DNA of 64,000 nucleotides from Shinella fusca (lineage in GTDB: Bacteria; Pseudomonadota; Alphaproteobacteria; Rhizobiales; Rhizobiaceae). Both the position numbers and the translations under genes were made by a program. This document shows, piece by piece, positions 18,984 to 29,391 of the stretch. Location: NCBI RefSeq assembly GCF_014203155.1, contig NZ_JACHIK010000003.1, forward strand, positions 62,001-126,000. The letters are read 5' to 3'. The notes below the pieces were generated by a model. It was not told where the DNA came from. It did no database searches and worked only from the letters and a program-made list of their open reading frames with translations. The stretch's first letter is position 1. Each line of letters starts with the position of its first letter.

Positions 18984-20222
18984 ATGGAACATGCACCCGC
19001 AAAGGCCTATGACGTCGAGGCGATCCGCAAGGATTTCCCGATCCTGTCGAAAACGGTCTACGGCAAACCGCTGGTCTATCTCGACAACGGTGCCTCTGCG
19101 CAGAAGCCGCAGGTGGTCATCGACGCGATCGCGAACGCCTATTCCAACGAATACGCCAATGTGCATCGCGGCCTTCACTTCCTGTCCAATGCCGCCACCG
19201 ACGCCTATGAGGCGGCGCGCGAGAAGGTGCGCCGTTTCCTGAACGCCGCCTCGGTCGACGAGATCGTCTTCACGAAATCCTCGACGGAGGCGATCAACAC
19301 GGTCGCCTACGGCTACGGCATGGCCAAGCTCGGCGAGGGCGACGAGATCGTCCTATCGATCATGGAGCACCATTCCAACATCGTGCCGTGGCATTTCATC
19401 CGCGAGCGCAAGGGCGCCAAGCTCGTCTGGGCGCCGGTGGACGAGACGGGTGCGTTCCATATCGAGGACTTCGAAAAGTGCCTCACCGAGCGCACCAAGC
19501 TCATCGCCATCACGCATATGTCGAATGCGCTCGGCACCGTCGTGCCGGTCAAGGAGATCTGCCGCATCGCCCGCGAGCGCGGCATTCCGGTGCTGGTCGA
19601 CGGCTCGCAGGGCGCCGTGCACATGCCGGTGGACGTGCGCGACATCGATTGCGACTGGTACGTGATGACCGGCCACAAACTCTACGGCCCCTCGGGCATC
19701 GGCGTGCTCTACGGCAAGATGGACCGGCTCAAGGAGATGCAACCTTTCCAGGGCGGCGGCGAGATGATCGTCGACGTGACGGAGGACATCGTCACCTACA
19801 ACGATCCGCCGCACCGCTTCGAGGCCGGCACGCCGCCGATCGTCCAGGCGATCGGCCTCGGCTATGCGCTGGACTATATGGAAAAGATCGGCCGCGCGGC
19901 GATCTCCGCCCATGAGGCGGACCTGCGCGACTACGCCCATGAACGGCTTTCGGCGATCAATTCGCTGCGTATCTTCGGCACGGCCGAGGGCAAGGGCTCG
20001 ATCTTCTCCTTCGAGCTGGAAGGCATCCATGCCCATGACGTGTCGATGGTCATCGACCGGCAGGGGGTCGCGGTACGCGCCGGCACCCATTGCGCCCAGC
20101 CGCTCTTGAAACGCTTCGGCGTTACCTCCACATGCCGGGCATCGTTCGGCATGTACAACACGCGCGCCGAAGTCGATGCCTTGGCCGATGCGCTCGACCA
20201 CGCGCGAAAATTCTTTGCCTGA
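18984..20222 (+). CDS. sufS: Cysteine desulfurase SufS
   Basis: 412 residues, group II desulfurase. The PLP lysine is K232 in T-G-H-K-L-Y-G, and the persulfide cysteine is C370 in G-T-H-C-A-Q-P-L. The C-terminal C-R-A-S-F-G-M-Y-N-T block is typical. It delivers sulfur to SufB, normally with SufE or SufU; neither is encoded next to it. The gene lies 21 bases after sufD and 12 bases before sufT. Confidence 0.96.
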   Translation: MEHAPAKAYDVEAIRKDFPILSKTVYGKPLVYLDNGASAQKPQVVIDAIANAYSNEYANVHRGLHFLSNAATDAYEAAREKVRRFLNAASVDEIVFTKSSTEAINTVAYGYGMAKLGEGDEIVLSIMEHHSNIVPWHFIRERKGAKLVWAPVDETGAFHIEDFEKCLTERTKLIAITHMSNALGTVVPVKEICRIARERGIPVLVDGSQGAVHMPVDVRDIDCDWYVMTGHKLYGPSGIGVLYGKMDRLKEMQPFQGGGEMIVDVTEDIVTYNDPPHRFEAGTPPIVQAIGLGYALDYMEKIGRAAISAHEADLRDYAHERLSAINSLRIFGTAEGKGSIFSFELEGIHAHDVSMVIDRQGVAVRAGTHCAQPLLKRFGVTSTCRASFGMYNTRAEVDALADALDHARKFFA

Positions 20223-20234
20223 GGAGGTGGACCC

Positions 20235-20615
20235 ATGTCCCTCGACGCAACGGAAGACAAGATCGATGTCCGCGACGGCATCGTCCATTCGGCGATCCCG
20301 GCCGACGAACTGGCCCGCCTTTCCGACGATATCATCTCCGCGCTGAAGACGGTCTACGACCCGGAAATCCCCGCGGACATCTTCGAGCTCGGCCTGATCT
20401 ACAAGATCGATATCGAGGACGACCGCATGGTCAAGATCGACATGACGCTGACGGCCCCCGGCTGCCCCGTCGCCGGCGAGATGCCGGGCTGGGTGGAGAA
20501 TGCGGTCGGTGCTGTCGAGGGCGTCTCAGGCGTCGAGGTCAGCATGACCTTCGACCCGCCGTGGACCCCGGACCGCATGTCGGAAGAGGCGCAGGTCGCC
20601 GTCGGCTGGTATTGA
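20235..20615 (+). CDS. sufT: SUF system assembly protein SufT (DUF59/MIP18 family)
   Basis: 126 residues with a DUF59 domain: D-P-E-I-P-A-D-I-F-E-L-G-L-I-Y, then T-A-P-G-C-P-V-A. The cysteine in the second motif is the conserved one. The C-terminus has the W-T-P-D-R-M-S-E-E-A motif. SufT proteins help mature Fe-S enzymes under high demand. It lies 12 bases after sufS, preceded by a GAGGAGG Shine-Dalgarno. Confidence 0.9.
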   Translation: MSLDATEDKIDVRDGIVHSAIPADELARLSDDIISALKTVYDPEIPADIFELGLIYKIDIEDDRMVKIDMTLTAPGCPVAGEMPGWVENAVGAVEGVSGVEVSMTFDPPWTPDRMSEEAQVAVGWY

Positions 20616-20645
20616 GGCGAGGGGCAAGCGCCCCGACGCCGTTAC

Positions 20646-20674
20646 TTGATCCGTCAGCCCGGCGATACTAGATT
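20646..20674 (+). promoter_or_regulatory. Possible internal promoter before sufA
   Basis: TTGATC at 20646 and TAGATT at 20669, 17 bases apart, lie in the 112-base gap between sufT and sufA. This could let sufA be expressed apart from the operon. The match is only moderate. Confidence 0.3.
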
Positions 20675-20727
20675 CGGATTCGCAAGCCGCCGGGCCTTGA
20701 ACCCGGCCGGCGAAGGAGAAACGATCC

Positions 20728-21117
20728 ATGGCCTTTGCAGTCATGACACTCACGAATGCCGCGGCGGACCGCGTCAAGGCGATCGTCGACAATGCGGGCG
20801 GCGAGGCCAAAGGCATCCGCGTCGGCATCAAGAAGGGCGGTTGCGCGGGGATGGAATATTCCATCGACCTCGTCACCGAGCCCAATGCCAAGGACGACCT
20901 GATCGAGCTCAACGGCGCCCGCGTCTGGGTCGCGCCGGAAGCCGTGCTCTATCTCCTCGGCACGCAGATGGATTTCGAGGTGACGACGCTGCGCTCCGGC
21001 TTCACCTTCAACAACCCGAACCAGACGTCCGCCTGCGGCTGCGGCGAATCGGTCGAGCTGAAGCCGGCCGACCTTGCGGCCCTTGCCGCCGCCGGCCAGC
21101 CGGTGGTGCGCACCTGA
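20728..21117 (+). CDS. sufA: A-type Fe-S carrier SufA/IscA (HesB family)
   Basis: 129 residues. The three family cysteines are present: one in K-G-G-C-A-G and two in S-A-C-G-C-G-E-S near the C-terminus. A-type carriers transfer clusters or iron to target enzymes. The protein has a short C-terminal extension after the CGC motif. A hairpin (21118-21136) follows directly and probably closes the operon. Confidence 0.93.
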   Translation: MAFAVMTLTNAAADRVKAIVDNAGGEAKGIRVGIKKGGCAGMEYSIDLVTEPNAKDDLIELNGARVWVAPEAVLYLLGTQMDFEVTTLRSGFTFNNPNQTSACGCGESVELKPADLAALAAAGQPVVRT

Positions 21118-21136
21118 GAGGGGCGGAAAGCCCCTC
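21118..21136 (+). terminator. Hairpin at the end of the suf operon
   Basis: GAGGGGC-GGAAA-GCCCCTC forms a perfect 7-bp stem immediately after the sufA stop. A T/C-rich stretch follows, so it is a weak intrinsic terminator. Confidence 0.5.
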
Positions 21137-21230
21137 AACTTGCTCTTCCTTTCGCCGCCGCTTTTGCTAGTCTCCCGCTGCCGGCATGAAAGGGTCGTGC
21201 CGGAGTGATCGCCCGGGAGGGGCGCGAGCG

Positions 21231-23111
21231 ATGACCGGCTTTGCCGCATCCCTTTATCGTGATCTGCCGTTCCCCGTCGTCATCGTGGACGACAAGGCGC
21301 ATGTCGTCTCGCACAATGCCGCCGCCGCGCGCACCTTCGGCTGGAAGCAGGACGGCGGCGATGCCGTCACCGTCCTGCCGGTGCTCGACGGGGCGGAGGC
21401 CGCCGACATCCTCAGCCGCCGCGCCGCCACGGGCCGCGAGAACGCCCATCCCTTCGTCTTCCGCCACGACAACGGCTCGCATTTCGAGGCGACCGCCCAT
21501 GTCATCCCCGTCGAGGGCGATCATCCCGGCGGCCCGCACTATGCGCTGCTGCTGCGCAGTCTTCTCAGCGGCGGCAGCCATGGCGAGGATATCCTGCTCG
21601 GCCAGCGCATCGCCGCCGCGCTCGACACCATGACGGAGGGCTTTGCGATCTTCGACCGGGAGGACCGGCTCGTCATGTTCAACCGCTCGTACAAGGATCG
21701 GTGCGGAGAGGCGCGCGATGCCGTGCGGGTCGGGGCGACGCTCGAGGCCATCACCCGCGCCTGCATTTCCGCCGGCCGGTTTCCGGGCATCGGCGAGGGA
21801 ACACCGGAGGCCGAGGCGCTGGTGCGCGCACGCCTTGAAAGCCACCGCAACACCGACGGCGACGGGACGGTCTTCGAATTCGGCAAGGGCCGGTGGATCC
21901 GCGGCGAGAGCCGGGTCGCCGAGACGGGCGATATCGTCGCCACGCGCGTCGACATTTCCGAGTTGAAGCGCACGGAGGCGGCGCTGGAGGAGAAGCGGCG
22001 CGAATATCTTTCGCTGCTGCAAATCCTGCCCGACATGATCCTGCGCTTCGACAGGCATCTCGCCATCCGCTTCGCGAACGACAAATACGCCAATTTCGTC
22101 GGCTCGACGACGGATGAGCTGATCGGAAAGTACCTGCCGGACATCGCCTGCGCCCCGGAGCAGACGGCCTCCCTGACCGACATCGCCAACTACACGCGCG
22201 AAGCGCCGGTGCGCACGCAGGAGATCTGCATCGACGGGCCGGATGGCGAGGAGATGTGGATGCTGTGGACGGCCGTGGCGATCTTCGACGGGAAGGGCGT
22301 CAGCGAGGTCGTCAGCGTCGGCCGCGACGTCACCGAGGCCAAGCGCCAGCAGCGCCAGGTGGAGGCCCAGACGAACGAGCTTCGCCGCAAGAACGAGGCG
22401 CTCGACCAGTTCACCGCCACCGTCTCGCACGATCTCAAGGCGCCGCTGAGGCATCTTTCCATGTTCGCCGAGATGATCTCGGAGGACGTGCACCGCGGCG
22501 CGTTCGACGAACTGCCGCACTATGCCGACCATGTGCGCAAGAGCGCCGCGCGCATGCGGCGCATCATCGACAGCCTGCTCGAATTCTCGCAGATCGCCTA
22601 TCGCATCGTCGTGCCGAAGCCTGTTGCGCTGTCCGGCGTGATGCGCGAGGCGCTGACGCTGCTGGAGGGCCAGTTGCAGGAATGCGGCGGCACCGTCGAG
22701 GTCGCTCCGCTGCCCGAGATCATGGGCGACCAGGAGCTCCTGAAGCGCCTTGCGCAGAACCTCATCGGCAACGCGCTGAAATATTGCCGCCCCGGCGAGG
22801 CGCCGAAGGTCCGGATCTACTGCCGGGAGGACGGGGAGAACATCCGACTTGTCGTGGAAGACGAGGGGATCGGCATCGACCCGCAATATATCGAGCGGAT
22901 TTTCGAGGTCTTCCAAAGGCTTCACCGGGACGAGTCGATTTACCAGGGCACCGGCCTCGGCCTTGCGCTGGCGCGCCGGATCGTCGAGAGCCACAACGGC
23001 GCGATCGCGCTTGACACGGCCTATGGTCCGGGCGCACGCTTCGTCGTGACGTTTCCGCAACCCGTGAAGCCGAAAGGGGAGCGATCGTGGGAAGTTCGGT
23101 CAGAAGACTGA
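21231..23111 (+). CDS. Multi-PAS sensor histidine kinase
   Basis: 626 residues from the ATG at 21231, which has GGGAGGGG upstream. Three PAS-like regions (about 5-110, 125-245, 255-370) precede a HisKA dimerisation domain with the phospho-acceptor His at about 400 in V-S-H-D-L-K-A-P-L-R. A HATPase domain follows, with N-box N-L-I-G-N-A-L-K-Y and the G-box V-E-D-E-G-I-G-I-D. No transmembrane helix is seen, so it is probably a cytosolic redox, light or metabolite sensor. Its 3' end overlaps the response regulator by 25 bases, so the two form a translationally coupled pair. The signal is not evident. Confidence 0.9.
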   Translation: MTGFAASLYRDLPFPVVIVDDKAHVVSHNAAAARTFGWKQDGGDAVTVLPVLDGAEAADILSRRAATGRENAHPFVFRHDNGSHFEATAHVIPVEGDHPGGPHYALLLRSLLSGGSHGEDILLGQRIAAALDTMTEGFAIFDREDRLVMFNRSYKDRCGEARDAVRVGATLEAITRACISAGRFPGIGEGTPEAEALVRARLESHRNTDGDGTVFEFGKGRWIRGESRVAETGDIVATRVDISELKRTEAALEEKRREYLSLLQILPDMILRFDRHLAIRFANDKYANFVGSTTDELIGKYLPDIACAPEQTASLTDIANYTREAPVRTQEICIDGPDGEEMWMLWTAVAIFDGKGVSEVVSVGRDVTEAKRQQRQVEAQTNELRRKNEALDQFTATVSHDLKAPLRHLSMFAEMISEDVHRGAFDELPHYADHVRKSAARMRRIIDSLLEFSQIAYRIVVPKPVALSGVMREALTLLEGQLQECGGTVEVAPLPEIMGDQELLKRLAQNLIGNALKYCRPGEAPKVRIYCREDGENIRLVVEDEGIGIDPQYIERIFEVFQRLHRDESIYQGTGLGLALARRIVESHNGAIALDTAYGPGARFVVTFPQPVKPKGERSWEVRSED

Positions 23112-23494
23112 TCGTGGTCGACGACGACCCGGTGGACGTCCGCTTCGTGATGCGGGCCTTCAGCGATGCCGGCAACAAGGTCGAGATCACCCATGTCGCC
23201 GATGCCGAGGCTGCCAGTGACCGGCTCGATGCGGAAGCCTTCGACTATATCCTCCTCGACATCAACATGCCCGGCACGAGCGGCGTGGACCTCCTGAAGC
23301 GCCTGCGCGGGCGCACGCGTACCGCCGTGACGCCGGTGATCATGCTGTCCTCCTCCTCGAACGTCGCCGATGTGAACCGCGCCTACGAGAACGGCGCGAA
23401 CGCCTATGCGGTCAAGCCCTCGACCCTGAGCGGCTACCGCGCCTTTGCCGAGGGTTTCACCCGCTTCTGGGTGGACGTCGCCGTCGCGCCCTGA
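23087..23494 (+). CDS. Single-domain response regulator
   Basis: 135 residues from a GTG at 23087, with GGGGAG upstream inside the kinase gene. It is a receiver domain only: acidic pocket V-V-D-D-D-P-V-D, phospho-acceptor D58 in L-L-D-I-N-M-P-G, and conserved Lys in A-V-K-P-S. There is no output domain, as in Rcp1/CheY-like regulators paired with phytochrome-type or multi-PAS kinases. It is the likely partner of the overlapping kinase. Confidence 0.92.
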   Translation: MGSSVRRLIVVDDDPVDVRFVMRAFSDAGNKVEITHVADAEAASDRLDAEAFDYILLDINMPGTSGVDLLKRLRGRTRTAVTPVIMLSSSSNVADVNRAYENGANAYAVKPSTLSGYRAFAEGFTRFWVDVAVAP

Positions 23495-23518
23495 TCCCAT
23501 CCCTGCCCGCAACGGAAA

Positions 23519-23545
23519 ACCCCGGCCGATGGTATCGGCCGGGGT
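23519..23545. terminator. Strong 12-bp hairpin between convergent units
   Basis: ACCCCGGCCGAT-GGT-ATCGGCCGGGGT is a perfect 12-bp stem with a 3-base loop. On the minus strand the next bases are TTTT-C-C. It separates the response regulator from the gcv operon. Confidence 0.6.
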
Positions 23546-23566
23546 AAGGCCTGCTCACCTCTCCTT

Positions 23567-23648
23567 CGTCATGGTCGGGCTTGACCCGACCATCCATCCG
23601 CCGACACGCCTCGAATGTGGATCCTCGGGTCAAGCCCGAGGATGACGG
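23567..23648. repeat. Extragenic palindrome pair
   Basis: Two related arms are joined by about 20 bases: GTCATGGTCGGGCTTGACCC (from 23569) and a TCCTCGGGTCAAGCCCGAGG-type unit ending near 23647. It is the same family as the pair at 8955-9106. It lies 40 bases beyond the gcvP stop codon. Confidence 0.65.
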
Positions 23649-23688
23649 CAGAGGAGGAAGCGGGTAAGACATACCCCCCCGGGAACAG

Positions 23689-26549
<2,861 letters not shown>

Positions 26550-26550
<1 letters not shown>

Positions 26551-26912
26551 CAGCCGACAAGCTCCTTGTAGGCGGCTTCGTCCATCAGGCCGTCGGCATC
26601 GGCCTTGTTGGCGAGCTTCAGCTTGAAGAACCAGCCGGCGCCCTGCGGGTCGGAGTTGACGAGGGAGGGATCGGCGGTGATCGCCTCGTTGACCTCGACG
26701 ATCTCGCCGTCGAGCGGGCAATAGACGTCGGAGGCCGCCTTGACGCTCTCCACGGTGGCCGCATCGCCGCCCTTCTCGAAGGTGGCGCCGACGTCCGGCA
26801 GCTCGACGAAGACCAGGTCGCCGAGCTGTTCGGCCGCGTGGGTCGTGATGCCGACGGTCGCGACATCGCCCTCGATCTTCAGCCACTCGTGTTCTTCGGT
26901 GAATTTCAGCAT
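26550..26912 (-). CDS. gcvH: Glycine cleavage system H protein
   Basis: 120 residues from the ATG at 26912, which has GAGAGGAA upstream. The lipoylation lysine is K58 in [11 protein letters not shown]. It shuttles the aminomethyl group between P, T and L proteins. Lipoate is supplied through LipB, whose gene is also in this window. An extragenic repeat lies between gcvT and gcvH. Confidence 0.97.
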
Positions 26913-26948
26913 GGTTGTTCCTCTCTCGGAATGGAATGGTTCGGGGTT

Positions 26949-27059
26949 GCCCCTCATCCGCCTGCCGGCACCTTCTCCCCGCAGGCGGGGCGAAGGAGGC
27001 TTGCCGCGCCGCTTCCGCTCCCTCGCCCCGCTTGCGGGGAGAGGGCTGGGGTGAGGGGC
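26949..27059. repeat. Rhizobial intergenic palindromic element between gcvT and gcvH
   Basis: The outer arms GCCCCTCA and TGAGGGGC enclose two inner pairs built on CTCCCCGC and GCGGGGAG, over 111 bases. The composition matches a mosaic element common in rhizobial intergenic regions. It is transcribed within the gcv operon and may form a large hairpin in the mRNA. Confidence 0.65.
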
Positions 27060-27086
27060 GATGGCTCGGCCGGGACGGTCATGGGG

Positions 27087-28226
27087 TCAGCGCTTGAAGG
27101 TGTTCTTGACGAAGGGCATGGCGGCTACGGTGACGGGCAGGAATTTTCCGCGCACGCCGGCATAGAGCGGCGTGCCGGGCTCGGCCGAGGCGGTCGCGAC
27201 GTAGCCCATGGCGACGGGGCCGTCGACATTGGGGCCGAAGCCGCCGGAGGTCACCGTGCCGACGACGTCCTCGCCTTCCGGATCGGTGGCGAGCACCGCG
27301 CCGGCGCGCACGGGCGCGCGGCCCTCGGCCCTGAGGCCGACGCGGCGGCGCTCCGGGCCGTTTTCGAGCTGGTCGAGGATGACGGATGCGCCGGGGAAAC
27401 CGCCTTCGCGCGCACCCCCCCTGCGGCGGGCCTTCTGGATCGCCCATTCGAGGCCGGCTTCCACCGGCGTCGTGCCGGTATCGATGTCGTTGCCGTAGAG
27501 GCATAGGCCGGCTTCGAGGCGCAGCGAATCGCGGGCGCCGAGGCCGATCGGCAGCACGTCCGGATGGTCGAGCAGGCGGCAACAGACCGTTTCGGCAAGG
27601 TCGGCCGGAATGGAGATCTCGAAGCCGTCCTCGCCGGTGTAGCCGGAGCGCGAGACGATGCAGCCGGCATCGTGCAGGTCGCAGGCCCGCACGTCCATGA
27701 AGCGCATGGAGGAGATATCGGCCCACAATTCGGCCAGCACCGCCTCGGCGCGCGGGCCTTGCAGGGCGACGAGGGCGCGGTCGTCGTGCAGCGTCAGCTC
27801 GCAGGCCTCGCCGATCTTCGCCCGCATATGGGCGAAATCCGCCTCCTTGCAGGCGGCGTTGACGACCACGTAGAAATGGTCGCCGCGGTTGGCGATCATC
27901 AGGTCGTCGAGGATGCCGCCCTCGTCATTGGTGAAGAGGGCATAGCGCTGGCGGCCTTCAGGAAGGCCGGCGACATCCACCGGCACCAGCGTTTCCAGCG
28001 CGCGGGCCGCGTCCGCATTGTCGCCGGAGCGGGCGCGCACGGTCACCTGGCCCATGTGCGACACGTCGAAGAGGCCGGCGGCCGCGCGGGTGTGCAGGTG
28101 TTCCTTCATCACGCCGGCCGCATATTGCACCGGCATTTCATAGCCGGCGAACGGCACCATGCGGGCGCCGAGCGACAGGTTCAGCGCATGAAGCGGGGTT
28201 TTCTTGAGATCAGACGATACGTCCAA
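27087..28226 (-). CDS. gcvT: Glycine cleavage system aminomethyltransferase, T protein
   Basis: 379 residues from a TTG at 28226, preceded by TTGGAGGG with 7-base spacing. No ATG lies near this point, and the extended frame runs into the riboswitch. Motifs are L-F-D-V-S-H-M-G, F-A-G-Y-E-M-P-V-Q-Y and the C-terminal G-T-V-T-S-G-G-F-G-P. It transfers the methylene group to tetrahydrofolate and releases ammonia. First gene of gcvT-gcvH-gcvP. Confidence 0.95.
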   Translation of the reverse strand: MDVSSDLKKTPLHALNLSLGARMVPFAGYEMPVQYAAGVMKEHLHTRAAAGLFDVSHMGQVTVRARSGDNADAARALETLVPVDVAGLPEGRQRYALFTNDEGGILDDLMIANRGDHFYVVVNAACKEADFAHMRAKIGEACELTLHDDRALVALQGPRAEAVLAELWADISSMRFMDVRACDLHDAGCIVSRSGYTGEDGFEISIPADLAETVCCRLLDHPDVLPIGLGARDSLRLEAGLCLYGNDIDTGTTPVEAGLEWAIQKARRRGGAREGGFPGASVILDQLENGPERRRVGLRAEGRAPVRAGAVLATDPEGEDVVGTVTSGGFGPNVDGPVAMGYVATASAEPGTPLYAGVRGKFLPVTVAAMPFVKNTFKR

Positions 28227-28312
28227 AAGGCGCCCTCCAAGTCCTTGGCGCCCTTTCTCCTCGGGCGCCGGCTCACACTTTCGGCGCGAACGCGCCGTTT
28301 TGCCTGAGCCCC
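28227..28312 (-). promoter_or_regulatory. Expression platform of the glycine riboswitch
   Basis: After aptamer II, GGCTCA pairs with a later TGAGCC and encloses the hairpin CGGCGCG-TTC-GCGCCG. Next comes a GGCGCCC/GGGCGCC stem and then the TTGGAGGG ribosome site. GGCGCC occurs three times, the last just after the ribosome site, so alternative pairings could hide or free it. This suggests translational control, since no T-run terminator is seen. Confidence 0.5.
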
Positions 28313-28461
28313 CTCTGTCCCTTCGCCTGAGATTGTTATCCCTTCGGCGAGCGCTTTCGCGCTTCTCTCCAGAGTTCCGACGGCACCTTGCTGGTCCTTT
28401 TGCCTGAGAGTTTCCGGGGCGGTTGCTCCTTCGGCACCGGATTTGCCCGGTTTCTCCCAGC
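28313..28461 (-). promoter_or_regulatory. Tandem glycine riboswitch
   Basis: Two aptamers are visible on the minus strand. Aptamer I spans 28461-28390: P1 arms GCTGG and CCAGC, then GGGAGAAAC, GCCGAAGGAGCAA and CTCTCAGGCAAAAGGACC. Aptamer II spans 28374-28313: P1 arms CTCT and AGAG, then GCCGAAGGGATAA and ATCTCAGGCGAAGGGACAG. The linker is 15 bases. This is the standard glycine-sensing pair, here controlling gcvT-gcvH-gcvP. Glycine binding should switch the operon on. Confidence 0.93.
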
Positions 28462-28556
28462 GAGGTCGGCTCCAGATAACGGCCTCGCCCATATTTTGGC
28501 AAGAGGCGGCGTCGCTCTCGAACAAATTTTTGTCGTTCGAGAAAAGGGACAAAAGA

Positions 28557-28577
28557 AAGCCCCCGGAAAGGGGGCTT
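28557..28577 (-). terminator. Intrinsic terminator of the 95-residue ORF
   Basis: AAGCCCCC and GGGGGCTT arms enclose a 5-base loop, followed on the minus strand by TCTTTTGT. It lies 34 bases after the stop of the gene at 28611-28898 and ahead of the gcv leader. Confidence 0.75.
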
Positions 28578-28610
28578 GCAAAGTTGGAGGACGGCTGTTC
28601 TTCGAGAGGA

Positions 28611-28898
28611 TCAGGCGGGCTCGGTTACGGCGGTTCCGCCGTTCTCCTCATAGAGGCGCTGCGCCTCGGCGACCGTCACCTGCGGCGTCTCGTTCGGCGC
28701 CGTGATCAGCGCGAGCGCGAGGGCCGGCGGATGGATGACGTTGAGCACGGCGACGACATGCGCGTCGCCCCGGGTCCTGGCATCCTCGCTCCAGGCATGG
28801 ATGCGCTCCTCGAACAGCGTGCCGGTGCGCGTGTTCGACCGCATGCCCTGGGAGGCATAGGCGGCTGTGGTCGGCGAGACTGTCACGATCTGGGTCAT
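28611..28898 (-). CDS. Hypothetical protein, 95 residues
   Basis: The ATG at 28898 starts M-T-Q-I-V-T-V-S-P-T-T-A-A-Y. The product has no hydrophobic helix or recognised motif, and ends in an acidic E-E-N-G-G-T-A segment. It is a plausible gene because it has a clear terminator, and its position is separate from the gcv operon. I do not recognise a family. Its upstream region carries the direct repeat noted at 28925-28996. Confidence 0.6.
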   Translation of the reverse strand: MTQIVTVSPTTAAYASQGMRSNTRTGTLFEERIHAWSEDARTRGDAHVVAVLNVIHPPALALALITAPNETPQVTVAEAQRLYEENGGTAVTEPA

Positions 28899-29108
28899 GG
28901 CGCTTCAACGGGTTTGTTTGGTTTATCGAATTTAACAGTTGCGGCTTACCTGGAAATGAAACGCAAGGGTTGCATTTTCATCGAATTTTAACGGTTCTCC
29001 GGTGGCGCGGCCGGCCTTGCCTTTGCCCCCTCAATTCCGCCATAAGAGGCGAAGAAAGCCGCCGGAGTCGCGGCCGATCATGATGCCGCCGATGGCGCGG
29101 GAGGACCG

Positions 29109-29345
29109 ATGAAGCCGATTTTCGTGCAATTGCAATGTGCTCCGGGCAAGACCTACGAGGTGGCCGATGCGCTTTACGCTACGGAACTCATTTCGGAGCT
29201 CTACTCCACCAGCGGCGACTACGATCTCCTCCTGAAGATCTATGTCGACAGCGAGGAGGATATCGGCAAGTTCATCAACGACCATGTCGCCTCCATTCCG
29301 GGCATCGTGCGCTCGCTGACGACGCTGACCTTCCGCGCCTTCTAA
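29109..29345 (+). CDS. Stand-alone Lrp/AsnC ligand-binding (RAM) domain protein
   Basis: 78 residues made up only of the effector-binding half of an Lrp/AsnC regulator. The pattern is I-F-V-Q-L-Q-C, then S-G-D-Y-D-L-L-L-K-I-Y and I-V-R-S-L-T-T-L-T-F. No DNA-binding domain is present. Such proteins form beta-sandwich oligomers and may bind amino acids. The preceding bases GGGAGGACCG give a good ribosome site. Confidence 0.88.
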   Translation: MKPIFVQLQCAPGKTYEVADALYATELISELYSTSGDYDLLLKIYVDSEEDIGKFINDHVASIPGIVRSLTTLTFRAF

Positions 29346-29391
29346 TTCCTTCGTTCTTGCGCTAAGAGCGGCGCAACGAAAGAAGGCGAAG

